Source: Bacteroidota bacterium
Lineage (GTDB): Bacteria; Bacteroidota; Bacteroidia; Chitinophagales; LD1
DNA length: 64,000 bases
Direction: 5' to 3'
NCBI GenBank assembly: GCA_016722375.1
Contig: JADKJG010000001.1
Location: 62,001 to 126,000, forward strand
Below, in pieces: positions 39,701 through 49,516 of the stretch. Position numbers and translations under genes: made by a program. The notes under the pieces were generated by a model, which did not search any database, was not told the DNA's origin, and saw nothing but the letters and a program-made list of their open reading frames with translations. Each line of letters starts with the position of its first letter. Positions within the stretch are counted from its first letter, which is position 1.

Positions 39701-42030
39701 AGCACTTGGCTGGCTGATAACAAACGAATTCATACTGGTACAGCCTACATTATCCGTAGTGGTGAGATAATAAGTACCATCAGACAAGGAAGATCGGTTG
39801 GCCGTACAGACAGCGTCCGACCACTGGTACGAGTAAGGAGCTGTTCCTCCATTCACATTTACTTGAATAGCGCCATCACTTCCAGCATAACATTTTACGT
39901 CCACTTTTGTAGAAGATACAACAATAGAGCTTGCTTGACCCACGGTAATGGTGTCCGTAGCGGTGCAAGTAGCAAAGTCTGTCACCGTCACAAGGTAATT
40001 GCCAGTAATTAGTCCGATTCTGCTTTGTGTAGTATATCCGTCATTCCAGAGATAGTTATAAGATGATGTACCTCCAGTTACATTCAAAGATATGGCTCCA
40101 TTTGTCCCTCCGTTACAGGAAGCATTCGTCACGGCAGAACTGATAAGCAAAGAGGCCGGTTGAGTAACAGATGCAGTAGTTGAAAATGTACAACCAGCGT
40201 TGTCAGTAACCATTAGGGTATAGTTGCCAGCCGAAATGCCAGTTCTATTCAGAGTAGTGATGCCGCTTCCCCAATTATAGGAATATGGTGCTGTCCCGCC
40301 TGAAGGACTGGTATTTATCCATCCGTTTGAACCTTTATTACATGAAACGTGTCCAACAGCAAGGCTTGCTGTCAGAGGTGTGGGTTGATTGACTGTGGCA
40401 GAAGTAGTAACTCTACAGGCATGATTATCCGTAAGTGTTAGGCTATAGGCTCCAGCCGGAACGGCCAGCAAATCTTCAGTAGTGGCCGTATTGCTCCAGG
40501 AAAATGTATAAGGAGCCCATCCTCCGGTAGCATCAATATTCACCTGACCATTATTTGCACCAAAGCAGGTAGCGTTTACAGCTGAAGAAGATATATTTAG
40601 TTTACTTGGTTGATTTACATCTAATGAACTGGCTGCAGAACATCCGAGATGGTCGGTAACGGTTACCAAATAATTCCCTGCCGCCAAACCCGATCTGCTC
40701 TGAGCAGTGCTTCCTCCTGACCAATTGTAAGAGTAGGGTGTACTTCCATTCAAAATAGTCAAGCTGATAACCCCGTTGCTGTCTCCAAAACAAAGTTGAT
40801 CTGTGATGGTAGAATTTATAACTATCTTAAAAGGAGGCTGAGTAATAGTTGCTGATTTAGTAATAGTACAACCGTGATTATCTGTAACCGTTACGTTATA
40901 AGAACCAGCCGATAGCGATTGAACGTTCTGTGTAGTACTACCATTACTCCACAAATAAGAATAGGGAGCCCATCCGTTATTCACCACAGCATCTATAGTT
41001 CCTGCGTTTACCCCAAAACAAACATTGTCCGTTTTGCTGGTAAAGAGTGACAAAGCCGTATATGTGACTATGGTTGCACTCGCTGTAGAGGAGCAGCCAT
41101 TAGCATCGGTGACGGTTACCGTATAAGTTCCTGAATTGACGTTCATTCTATTAGGGGCAACAACTCCAGAGCCCCACCAATAAGAATAAGGACCGTTTCC
41201 TCCAGTTACCGTAGTGAAAACAGAACCCGTTGGGCCACCAGTGCATGCCAAGTCAGAAGGAGTCGCTGTAGCAGTTAGTTTAAGCGGTTGAGGCACGATA
41301 GTAAAGGCTGGGGCGGAACCATTACAATTTTTAGAATCGGTGATGGTAACTGAATAAGTTCCGGAAGAAAGGCCGGTTCGGTTCTTTGCAGTTCCGCCAT
41401 CAGACCAAAAATAGGTGTAACCAGGACTACCTCCGCTAACGACAGTGTTAATGGCTCCATTATTACTGCCAAAACAAGTAAGCGGTACAGGAGATAGGCT
41501 AACGGAAATTGCAGCGGGATCACCTATAATGATTTTACTACTGCCTACGCAGCCAGTCCCAGAAGTAGCAGAAACCGTGTAGCTGCCCGCCGATAGACCA
41601 GATAGATTTTGCGTAGTATCTCCATTGCTCCAAAGAAACGTGAAAGGCGAAACACCTCCTGTAACAGAAAAATGGTGATAGTTCCATTGTGGCCGCCGCT
41701 ACAAGCAGGATTAGTAAATGTGGTATTCACAATTACATCTGTGGCTTGTGTAATGTTAACTGAGATACTAGCGGTTGCACCCAGATTATCTGTAGCGGTT
41801 ACAGTATAAAGACCCGAGGCAAGTCCGGCTCTGTTTTGTTGTGTGCTGCTGTCGCTCCACAGAAAGGAAAAAGGGGCAGTACCACTGGTGGTCGCAATGG
41901 TTATAGTGCCATTGCTTCCACCGTAGCAGGTAACATGGGTATGAGTCTCGCTAAGCGTACTAGCCTGGGCGCTTATTGTTGATATTAAAAAACAAAAAAT
42001 AAATGCTGCTGCACCTAAAAACTTTCTCAT
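36701..42030 (-). pseudogene. Giant SprB-repeat surface adhesin with T9SS type B (CHU_C) sorting domain; one frameshift near the 5' end
   Basis: Read through one frameshift it encodes about 1776 residues. The signal peptide MRKFLGAAAFIFCFLISTIS is preceded by a good ribosome site (AGGAGA). Then come 21 tandem modules of about 75-80 residues, each with a C-x-G-x-x-x-G start, a GG..PYSYxWSNG core and an AGxYxVTVTD end (SprB-type repeats). The C-terminus has FLPNAFTPNNDGNND and FNRLGEKVYET, the type B sorting domain. The frame slips in the T-run (sense strand) at 41668-41672: one added base gives FSVTGGVSPFTFLW and restores the repeat. SprB is the mobile gliding adhesin of Flavobacterium; this protein is a likely cell-surface analogue. 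Confidence 0.88.
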
Positions 42031-42170
42031 GTTCAGGATCTCCTATTTTATGCTCTCCAATACCCATTATAGTATCCAAAGAGCAGCTCCTGACTATTTA
42101 TACGTGAGAATTGCTTAAAAGTTATAGAAGATTCAATCGGGATATAGTTTTATACAATACGCTGATTGTG

Positions 42171-42200
42171 TTGGAACCTTTCGTGAAGTAATTATATTTG
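42171..42200 (+). promoter_or_regulatory. Consensus Bacteroidota promoter of tRNA-Met
   Basis: TTG at 42171-42173, exactly 19 bases, then TATATTTG at 42193-42200, which matches the primary sigma factor consensus (TTG, N19, TAnnTTTG) in full. The tRNA starts 13 bases further on. Confidence 0.85.
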
Positions 42201-42213
42201 CGCCCCTGTTGAA

Positions 42214-42287
<74 letters not shown>

Positions 42288-42295
42288 CTCAAAAA

Positions 42296-43170
42296 TCAGA
42301 ATTTATATTCAGCGAAGTTTTCCGAAAACTCATCCAGCTTAAAGGCTGGGTTTATGATTAGGTTGCTGATTTCATACCGCTCAAATACCCCTTTATTGTC
42401 GCTCATTTCCTGAAAAATCGGAAAATGTGTCTCTTTATCAATATAAAACACAGTTTTACGAGCATAGGTTGTAGGAATTTTCAGGACTCTGCCGGTCAAA
42501 TCTTCCTCAAAACTCTTTACCCCATTTAATTCTGCGATGCTATATTCGGGTATCAGAAACTTCAGAGCTACATCATACATTTTCTCGCCCTTTAAGGCCC
42601 GATAGGTCGTTAAGGCCCAAGTGGGATCATAAATCACAACTCGGTAGCAACTCTTTCCGCTCCAATTCACCTCTCCTTCATACATGAAAACCGAATCGAA
42701 TTTGCCCACAGCATCTGCCCTTTCTACCCCCTTTTTGACAATATCACTTACAATATTGAACCCCGATGAAAGAATCGTATGGTGTTGATTTTTAGTCAGC
42801 AGATTATTAAAGGGACTCATTTTAAGAGTAGGCAAAAACCTTCCTGCGTTCACCAGCGCTTTATTATCACGCATACCCTCCACGTAAAGTATCTCGACAC
42901 CCAGATTCGGCTCTGTCACCATCTTCAGGTAAATCTTTTAGGGTGGACGTTTACTTTAGTCAAGACATTGGTCTTGTGCAAGGCGCTTTGATTTGGAATC
43001 CGCTCGTTGGTATGCATTATATACGTGCAGCCCTTATGCGAACCTATGGCATCAAACATCCCATTTATAATGCTCCGAGCATTGGCCTCGTCCTGCGCGG
43101 ATACAAAATGATTAAACGAAACTGATAGTAAAATGATTAGTAACCCAGATCGAAGACTTGTAAATTTCAT
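42296..43170 (-). pseudogene. DUF1571 family secreted protein with one frameshift
   Basis: Two frames join into a protein of about 291 residues. The first half has a signal peptide (MKFTSLRSGLLIILLSVSF, ending VSAQ) and NGMFDAIGSHKGCTYIMHTNER. The second half begins MVTEPNLGVEILYVEG and runs to FAEYKF. The break is in the A-run (sense) at 42938-42941: one more A gives PKKIYLKMVTEPNLG, a smooth join. DUF1571 proteins resemble outer-membrane lipoprotein-sorting folds; the function is unknown. It ends 8 bases after the tRNA on the opposite strand. Confidence 0.82.
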
Positions 43171-43363
43171 TAGGCAAACTTACCGCAAAATATATTAGAA
43201 CAGCTATTGAATTGCAAATCAGCACACTTATACATTGCGCCTACCTATAGAAATGAAGACTACATTAATCCTTAAAGTCGAAAATTTCAAAGCGCTACTA
43301 TCAATGCGTACAAACAAATAATGTTATGTTCAAAGGTTTGTTTCAATACAGAAATTTTTAGAG

Positions 43364-43371
43364 TATTTTTG
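43364..43371 (+). promoter_or_regulatory. Probable -7 element of the desaturase gene
   Basis: TATTTTTG fits TAnnTTTG, 21 bases before the start codon. A TTTG lies 23 bases upstream, slightly further than the usual 19-21 base spacing. Confidence 0.45.
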
Positions 43372-43392
43372 TTCTTTGAATAAATCTAAATA

Positions 43393-44469
43393 ATGATGAG
43401 CATGGTCCCGAGGTTTTCGCCTGAGCGTCCCGTTTTTCAGCTAGAATTGAAAAAACGAGTAGAAGCCTATTTTAAGGAAAAGGATATTCGTATGACCGGC
43501 AACTGGAAGTTGTATGTAAAGTCCGGGGTACTTACACTTAGTTTTATAGTGCTTTACTCTCTACTCGTATTCTTTACTCCCCATTGGACTCTTGCCCTCT
43601 TGCTCTGCGTGATATTCGGAGTGAACGTAGCGGCTATAGGCTTTAACGTGATGCACGATGGTGCGCATGGCAGCTTCTCTACTTCACGAGTATGGAATAA
43701 TCTAGCGGCAAACAGTCTCGACTTTTTGGGAGCCAGTTCCTTTATGTGGCGAGTGAAACACAACCTTATACACCATACCTACACCAACATTGACGGATTG
43801 GATGATGACATTGATGTGAAACCTTGGATGCGCATGACTTTGACACAGAAAAAATATTTCTTTCACCGTTTCCAGCATATATACTTCATCCTGCTCTACT
43901 CCTTTCTCTATCTATTGTGGATTGGGGTGATGGATTTCCAGAAGTATTTCAAGGGTAAGGTAGGCGAAATTGCCATCAAGGAAATGGCAGCTAAAGACCA
44001 TATCATTTTTTGGGCAAGTAAACTTTCTTTTATCGCTATTTTCATCGTCTTGCCTATATATATGACTGGTATAGTCAGCTATTTAATCGGCTTTTTCGTT
44101 TTTTCCGCCACCACCGGTATCATTATCAGCTTGGTGTTTCAATTGGCACATGCAGTAGAAGATGTCGAATTCCCTTCGGCAGCCGAAGGGAAAAACGTGA
44201 TGGAAGATGAATGGGCAGTCCATCAGGTAAAGACAACGGCAAATTTCGCTACAAAAAACAAAATCGTCACTTGGCTGGTGGGTGGTCTAAATTTTCAAAT
44301 CGAACATCATCTATTCCCCAAAATCAGCCATATCCATTATCCGGAGATTAGCAAGATTGTGAAAAAGACCAGTGAGGAATTTGGCATAAAATATCAAGAA
44401 TATACCAAAACGCGCCATGCCATCGTCGCACACTTTCTGCTGCTCAAAAAAGTAGGAGCGGCGGCCTAA
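43393..44469 (+). CDS. Membrane fatty acid desaturase (acyl-CoA / acyl-lipid, front-end type)
   Basis: 358 residues. The three histidine boxes that bind the di-iron centre are present: HDGAHG at about 94, HNLIHHTYTN at about 119, and QIEHHLFP at about 304. Paired membrane helices lie at about 38-85 and 155-245. It introduces a double bond into membrane fatty acids with O2 and an electron donor. The protein ends KKVGAAA. It is monocistronic with a likely promoter box just upstream. Confidence 0.92.
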   Translation: MMSMVPRFSPERPVFQLELKKRVEAYFKEKDIRMTGNWKLYVKSGVLTLSFIVLYSLLVFFTPHWTLALLLCVIFGVNVAAIGFNVMHDGAHGSFSTSRVWNNLAANSLDFLGASSFMWRVKHNLIHHTYTNIDGLDDDIDVKPWMRMTLTQKKYFFHRFQHIYFILLYSFLYLLWIGVMDFQKYFKGKVGEIAIKEMAAKDHIIFWASKLSFIAIFIVLPIYMTGIVSYLIGFFVFSATTGIIISLVFQLAHAVEDVEFPSAAEGKNVMEDEWAVHQVKTTANFATKNKIVTWLVGGLNFQIEHHLFPKISHIHYPEISKIVKKTSEEFGIKYQEYTKTRHAIVAHFLLLKKVGAAA

Positions 44470-44542
44470 TAAAGAACCGCTATTAAGAATCATGACCTGT
44501 AGCTTTTGGCTATATTTTGGCGGCTATATGCCGCTATCTTTC

Positions 44543-44585
44543 TTCATTCGCGCAGAGTCCGAAACGAGTCTCCTCGGTAGGGGAA
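44543..44585. repeat. Family D partial copy (left, inverted)
   Basis: CATTCGCGCAGAGTCCGAAA continuing to ACGAGTCTC is the reverse complement of the start of the element at 44885 (CTCGTTTCGGACCCTGCGCG). The two face each other across the 20-bp array. Confidence 0.65.
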
Positions 44586-44640
44586 ATATTTCCAAAGCCC
44601 CGATTTATGGTGGAATATATAAGAGCTATTTGTTTATTGC

Positions 44641-44805
44641 CTAAAACTTGATTTTTCATCAAAAAACCAGTTATTCTATAATAAAATCAGTTTTCCTTTG
44701 ATAAAATCAATTTTCTAATGGGAATCTGGAAATTCTAATGGAAATCTCAGGATTCAGTAGGAAATCTGGGAATTCCGTAGGATTTCTCGAAATTCCATTG
44801 GAATG
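44641..44805. repeat. 20-bp minisatellite, about 8 units
   Basis: In register every 20 bases: ATAAAATCAGTTTTCCTTTG, ATAAAATCAATTTTCTAATG, GGAATCTGGAAATTCTAATG, GAAATCTCAGGATTCAGTAG, GAAATCTGGGAATTCCGTAG, GATTTCTCGAAATTCCATTG. The first two units at 44641 are more divergent. It lies within the 44470-45009 spacer, bracketed by inverted family D repeats; no gene is seen in this spacer. Confidence 0.85.
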
Positions 44806-44870
44806 GCTAATTTATGCCTTAATTGACCATTTTTTTGTTGAAAGTCTATTTATTTATCCATGTAAAGTAT

Positions 44871-44993
44871 TCCTCCCCCACCAGCAGAGCCTCGTTTCGG
44901 ACCCTGCGCGAATGAAAGAGTAAGCTAGCCTTCAACCGCAGAGTCCCTTTTTTCTTCTATTTTCGTTGAAAAAGAGACTCTGATAGGGGGGAG
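44871..44993. repeat. Family D element, copy 2 (inverted relative to 20669)
   Basis: The stretch 44897-44993 matches the reverse complement of 20669-20762 almost base for base, including the long stem (GCAGAGTCC and TTTTTT with AAAAAG and GACTCTG) and a run of G at the end. It ends 17 bases before the cupin gene and could shape its leader. Confidence 0.75.
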
Positions 44994-45009
44994 ATATAAC
45001 CACAGGACA

Positions 45010-45573
45010 ATGAAACGAATGAATTTCATATTAACTACACTTGCATCTGTACCTATACTGACATTTGCAAAAATGAAATCAATAATTTCTATGAGAACAG
45101 ACAAAGGATTTAAAGTTGCTTCGGGTGAAGCACGGTTTGGCACTCACTACAAAATGAAAGGGGTCACCATAAACACATTGGACATTAAAATATCGGGGAA
45201 AGATACCGAAAACGATTTGGCAGTTTTTGAGCAGACAGGTTTAACTCCTAAAGGCGGGCCTCCTTTGCATATTCATCCAAACCAAGACGAATGGTTTTAT
45301 GTTATTGAGGGAGCCTATTTATTTCAGGTTGGCGAGGACAAATATCAAATGAAAGCAGGTGAGACTATTTTTCTTCCACGAAAAGTTCCACATGCTTTTG
45401 TTCAACTCACTGAAAAAGGAAAAATGATTGTCTCTTATCTGCCGGCAGGCAAAATGGAAGAGTTCTTTGCCGTTACTGACAAGTGGACTTCACTGCCAAC
45501 GAAAGAAGAAATAGCAAAAGTATTTGCAGACCATGATATGCAAGTAGTTGGAGCACCATTAAAAGCTGAATAA
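45010..45573 (+). CDS. Cupin domain protein
   Basis: 187 residues. The N-terminus (MKRMNFILTTLASVPILTFA) looks like a weak export signal. The cupin barrel covers about 60-150: motif 1 is PPLHIHPNQDEWFYVIEG (metal His, His, Glu) and motif 2 FLPRKVPHAFVQL. Small single-cupin proteins of this kind include dioxygenases, isomerases and binding proteins, so no reaction can be named. It is flanked by family D repeats on both sides. Confidence 0.85.
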   Translation: MKRMNFILTTLASVPILTFAKMKSIISMRTDKGFKVASGEARFGTHYKMKGVTINTLDIKISGKDTENDLAVFEQTGLTPKGGPPLHIHPNQDEWFYVIEGAYLFQVGEDKYQMKAGETIFLPRKVPHAFVQLTEKGKMIVSYLPAGKMEEFFAVTDKWTSLPTKEEIAKVFADHDMQVVGAPLKAE

Positions 45574-45579
45574 CAAATT

Positions 45580-45640
45580 TCCCCTCCACAGAGCCTCGCT
45601 TCGTGACTCTGCGTGAATGAAAGAGTAAACTAACTCAGCG
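45580..45640. repeat. Family D partial copy (direct)
   Basis: CAGAGCCTCGCTTCGTGACT, then CTGCGTGAATGAAAGAGTAA, follows 44885-44925 closely in the same orientation, so the cupin gene sits between two direct copies. Confidence 0.6.
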
Positions 45641-45742
45641 TAGTGAATCTTCCTAACTAAACCAATCTTTAGTTTTTACAAAAGAAGTCGCCCCTGTTAA
45701 GAGCAGGAAGGTGCCTTTTTTGTTTTGGCTAAACTGAAACTT

Positions 45743-47077
45743 TTAAACCAAATTCAATTTCCTGAATCGGAAAAAGAGGAGGCTGCCTACCAGAATCAGG
45801 AACCAGTAAAGCCATTCGGCGGTCCAAATCCAAAAGGTGTTGACAAAAGGGAAGGTGAACAGCACTTGAAAATAGATGACGTAAATTATGACGGCGGAAA
45901 CCTGTATGGCGAGCGCAACATAAATGTCGCCTATGCTAATGACTCCGTTAAAAATGATGTTGGTGAAAGAAGCGAGAAGAAGCACAACAAAAGTGACCGG
46001 TAGTATATGAATAGCAATAGGAATCAAGTCGGCATCTTGCGGGCTAGTAAATATCCCGATAAAAAATTTCGACATCAGAAAGATGATGATACAAGAAACC
46101 ACTGCCATGACCAAACTCACCAGACTTATTCGGCGGATGGCTATCTTAATTCCTCCAAAATCCTTTTGGCCGACCAAATTGCTGATTAGCGTGTTGGCCG
46201 TTGAGCCGAGCGACCACGTGGGTATAGTGAAAAACAAAATGATTTGCCGAAAAATAGAAGAAATGGCGAGTGAATCTTTTCCCAAGACGGTTTCTATTCG
46301 GGCAAAAGAAAAGCCAGCCCCGACCGCCGCAAACGATTGTACCATTAGAGGCACGGCTATGTTGCTCATTTCGCGCAGGGTACTTGCCTCAAATTTATGA
46401 AATCGAAATAGCCTGTATTCATGGACTCTTTGTTTGTAAAAACATCCTCCAAACATCAATAGCAGGCAAAACACTTCAGCAATACTGGTAGCAAGGCCAG
46501 AGCCGGCAATGCCCATTTCGGGAAGACCGAGTTTGCCATACACTAAAGCGTAATTCAGCACAATGTTGAGCACGGTCATGAGGAAAACAGAAAATGCCAA
46601 AATAGGTGTGCGCCCGATGCCGGAATAAAAGGCAATGAACACGAAAGTGATAAAGCTGGGAACGATGCCTAAAATCCGGTACCGAAGAAATTCATCACAC
46701 ATGGAGATGATATCTTCATTGGAAAGCATAAACGATAGAATGTCATGCGAAAACATTTTGATGACGAAGAACAACAGGGTAGAAACAATGAGCAAGGATA
46801 CGAGTGTGGTATCCACGATAACGCCCACTTGGTTTATTTTCTTTTCGCCCATACGGCGGGCAATAATGATTTGTGTGCCCCGCGTAAAACTGAACCCCAT
46901 CATAAAAAGAACCGAATAGAAAATGCTCCCAAAACCGATTGCATCTAATTGTAACTTTCCCAGATTGCCAACAAAGATGGTATCAAACACCCCGTTGAAT
47001 GTCCAGGCCGTATTCCCTAGAATCAAGGGAAGAGCAATTTTCAAAATCTCTTTATAAGTTGCCTTTAACTGTGCCAT
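45743..47077 (-). CDS. MATE family multidrug/Na+ antiporter
   Basis: 444 residues with about 12 membrane helices in two similar halves. MATE signatures are LPLILGNTAWTFNGVFDTIFVGNLG at the start and FTRGTQIIIARRMGEKK in the first half. These proteins export cationic drugs or metabolites with a Na+ or H+ gradient. The coding strand is opposite to the cupin gene. The gene ends with a short charged tail (RFRKLNLV). Confidence 0.9.
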   Translation of the reverse strand: MAQLKATYKEILKIALPLILGNTAWTFNGVFDTIFVGNLGKLQLDAIGFGSIFYSVLFMMGFSFTRGTQIIIARRMGEKKINQVGVIVDTTLVSLLIVSTLLFFVIKMFSHDILSFMLSNEDIISMCDEFLRYRILGIVPSFITFVFIAFYSGIGRTPILAFSVFLMTVLNIVLNYALVYGKLGLPEMGIAGSGLATSIAEVFCLLLMFGGCFYKQRVHEYRLFRFHKFEASTLREMSNIAVPLMVQSFAAVGAGFSFARIETVLGKDSLAISSIFRQIILFFTIPTWSLGSTANTLISNLVGQKDFGGIKIAIRRISLVSLVMAVVSCIIIFLMSKFFIGIFTSPQDADLIPIAIHILPVTFVVLLLASFTNIIFNGVISIGDIYVALAIQVSAVIIYVIYFQVLFTFPFVNTFWIWTAEWLYWFLILVGSLLFFRFRKLNLV

Positions 47078-47109
47078 TTCTCAAGTCGAAGATTCAAATA
47101 ATTTTCAAT

Positions 47110-47556
47110 TCACACAATCACCATCGTGGAAGATCCTTTAGCCACGATCACTTCCACTCCATCTTCCTTCAAATAATAAACCTCTCCTTCGCAGAAATGA
47201 AAACGATTGCCGGGTTTCGCTACGCTCCCTCTAACAAAAAATCTTTTTGCTGTACCGGGATTGAAATAGGAAACCTTTGCTTCTACCGTAAATACCTGTT
47301 GTTCTGCTGTCACTAAGGTATAGGCAGCAAAGCCTTGAACGATATCCAGCAGGGCGGAGGTGACTCCTCCATGCAGCCATCCATTTTGCTGTTCGTGGAT
47401 TTCAAGAAAATCCATTGTGCCTTCAACAAATCCTGCTTCGATGCGTGAAAAAACAAAGCCCAAATAGTTCATGAACTTGTTTCCTGCAATTTTCTGCTCC
47501 GTATATTTCTTGAATTCTGGATTTCTGGATTCCTGTTTTATCATGCCATCAAACAT
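47110..47556 (-). CDS. PaaI-type hotdog thioesterase
   Basis: 148 residues; MIKQESRNPEF at 47544 is an alternative start. The hotdog core has NGWLHGGVTSALLDIVQGFAAY (the HGG..ALLD helix that carries the catalytic acid) and VEAKVSYFNPGTAK. The family hydrolyses acyl-CoA thioesters, often aromatic. It lies 32 bases from the MATE gene on the same strand and may share its transcript. Confidence 0.88.
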   Translation of the reverse strand: MFDGMIKQESRNPEFKKYTEQKIAGNKFMNYLGFVFSRIEAGFVEGTMDFLEIHEQQNGWLHGGVTSALLDIVQGFAAYTLVTAEQQVFTVEAKVSYFNPGTAKRFFVRGSVAKPGNRFHFCEGEVYYLKEDGVEVIVAKGSSTMVIV

Positions 47557-47668
47557 AATTTTTTTAGATGAGGATTAGACGAGACTAAAAGATAATCAGA
47601 TTATAAATACAGGAAATAGTACCGATTCATGCCCCGGTTTCTTTGCTCAATAATTATACTTTCGCACA

Positions 47669-48487
47669 ATGTCATCGGCACAAATCAAGAGTACATACAT
47701 GAGCATCGGAGCGCTGGACGTAAGCATCCCTCCCTCCTCGCTTGTCTTGAAATTGGCGATTAACTTAAAATCCATCCGATATTACATTCAGGCTACCTCA
47801 CACAATCAGATCATCCTATTCGGAAAATACACGCTCCATCATGTGAAAAACACCGGTGACTTGATTTCGCGTTTGGAGAGAATAGTGGAAAAGGATGAGT
47901 CGCTGCAACTCGCCTTTTCAAAAGTAGTGATTGGTATAGATACCGCATATACACTTATGCCTTCCGAGGGTTCACAACCGCAGGAAAACGTGTTAGTTCA
48001 GAAAATAGAGGAAGCGGGACTGGATATTGCTTTTAGTACAGATGACCTGCTGAAATACAGCCTAACCAAACTCTTCAAAAATACAGAGATTGTTCATCTC
48101 AACTCTTCGTTATTGAAGTTACTTCCCGAATATGCGCGACGGGAAACGACCGATAAATTGTTTGTGAATGTAGAACAGGATTATCTGGACATCATTCGTT
48201 ATTCATCAGACCATCAGTTGCAATTAATGAATCGCTATCCCTATCGTCATGAGAATGATTTTATCTATTACCTCTTGCTCTGTGCAGAAGATTTAAAGAT
48301 AGACCGACAAACCGTAGATCTGGTGCTGTTGGGCGAGGTGGATATACAATCGCAGATTTATGCCTTGTGTTATCGCTATTTTCGTAACCTTGGTTTCATT
48401 CAACAGCCTTCTAACATTTCATTCACTAAGGCTTTTGATTTATATCCGAAACACCTTCATTTCAATCTCTACAATCTGAGCGCATGA
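47669..48487 (+). CDS. DUF3822 family protein
   Basis: 272 residues, an actin/hexokinase-like fold suggested by KVVIGIDTAYTLMPSE and DKLFVNVEQDYLDIIRY. The protein is specific to Bacteroidota and nearly always precedes rsmD and coaD, as here, but its function is not known. Its stop overlaps the rsmD start (ATGA), implying translational coupling. It is the first gene of a five-gene operon running to lipB. Confidence 0.87.
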   Translation: MSSAQIKSTYMSIGALDVSIPPSSLVLKLAINLKSIRYYIQATSHNQIILFGKYTLHHVKNTGDLISRLERIVEKDESLQLAFSKVVIGIDTAYTLMPSEGSQPQENVLVQKIEEAGLDIAFSTDDLLKYSLTKLFKNTEIVHLNSSLLKLLPEYARRETTDKLFVNVEQDYLDIIRYSSDHQLQLMNRYPYRHENDFIYYLLLCAEDLKIDRQTVDLVLLGEVDIQSQIYALCYRYFRNLGFIQQPSNISFTKAFDLYPKHLHFNLYNLSA

Positions 48488-49053
48488 GAATCATCGGGGG
48501 AAACCTTAAAGGCATCCGCTTTCAGCCACCACAGAATATACCTACTCGACCTACTACCGACTTCGCTAAAGAAGGCATGTTCAATATGTTGAGCCACAGT
48601 TTCAATTTTGAAAACACCAAAGTGCTCGATCTCTTCGGCGGAACCGGAAGCATCTCTTATGAATTTGCATCAAGAGGATGCAAAGACATTACGACGATTG
48701 AGATATTTCCCAAATGTGCCGCCTTTATTAAAAAAACAGTCCTCGACCTGAATTTACCAGCAGTTCATGTCTTACAAATGGATGTGTTTCAATTCATCAA
48801 AAACGCACATCATAAATATCATCTCATTTTTGCAGGCCCACCTTACCCATTAGAAAACCTGGCAACGCTTCCTGATTTGATTTTTCAATATCAATTGGTG
48901 GATGGCCCTGGTTGGTTTATTCTGGAGCATAATCCAAACCATGATTTCAAAAACCATCCCCACTATTATAAAGAGAAGAATTATGGCACTACTATCTTTT
49001 CTATCTTTGTAAATCATCCCGAAAAGAAAGAAGATGAAGTTATCGAATCATAA
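48484..49053 (+). CDS. rsmD: 16S rRNA (guanine(966)-N2)-methyltransferase
   Basis: 189 residues, the usual length. The start MRIIGGNLKGIRFQPP and PTTDFAKEGMFNML are typical; the S-adenosylmethionine loop reads VLDLFGGTGSISYEF. The catalytic DPPY motif is changed to IFAGPPYP (Asp to Gly, codon GGC where GAC would be expected), which would weaken or abolish activity unless it is a base-call error. It overlaps the upstream gene by 4 bases and coaD by 20. Confidence 0.9.
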   Translation: MRIIGGNLKGIRFQPPQNIPTRPTTDFAKEGMFNMLSHSFNFENTKVLDLFGGTGSISYEFASRGCKDITTIEIFPKCAAFIKKTVLDLNLPAVHVLQMDVFQFIKNAHHKYHLIFAGPPYPLENLATLPDLIFQYQLVDGPGWFILEHNPNHDFKNHPHYYKEKNYGTTIFSIFVNHPEKKEDEVIES

Positions 49054-49513
49054 AATTGCTGTTTTCCCAGGCTCCTTTGACCCCATTACTATCGGGCATG
49101 AAGACATAGTGCGGAGGGCGTTACCTTTGTTTGACAAAGTTATTATCGCCATTGGCAGCAATTCGCAGAAGAAATCCTTGTTTTCCTTGGAGCAGCGTAT
49201 TGAATGGATTGATAAAGTTTTTACCGGCGAAAAAAAGGTTTCTGTAGAAAGCTACGAAGGCCTGACCGTTCATTTTTGCGAAAGAAAAAACGCTAACTAT
49301 TTACTGCGCGGCATCCGTTCGGCTGCTGATTTTGAATACGAAAAAACGATTGCCCACCTGAATCATGACATGCTTCCCCAACTGGAAACCATCCTCATTC
49401 TTGCTCGGCCTGAATTGTCTTCTATCTCCTCTACCATTGTCCGCGAAATCATTCAGGGCAAAGGCAAAATGAAGAAGTTTGTTCCTAAAGCTATCGCGGG
49501 AGATTTCAAATAG
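49034..49513 (+). CDS. coaD: Pantetheine-phosphate adenylyltransferase
   Basis: 159 residues. Nucleotidyltransferase motifs: AVFPGSFDPITIGH with His22 in the usual T/HxGH site, LLRGIRSAADFEYE, and the ISSTIVRE end motif. It makes dephospho-CoA from 4'-phosphopantetheine and ATP. The start overlaps rsmD by 20 bases; a later start would delete the first strand. Confidence 0.95.
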   Translation: MKLSNHKIAVFPGSFDPITIGHEDIVRRALPLFDKVIIAIGSNSQKKSLFSLEQRIEWIDKVFTGEKKVSVESYEGLTVHFCERKNANYLLRGIRSAADFEYEKTIAHLNHDMLPQLETILILARPELSSISSTIVREIIQGKGKMKKFVPKAIAGDFK

Positions 49514-49516
49514 GTA

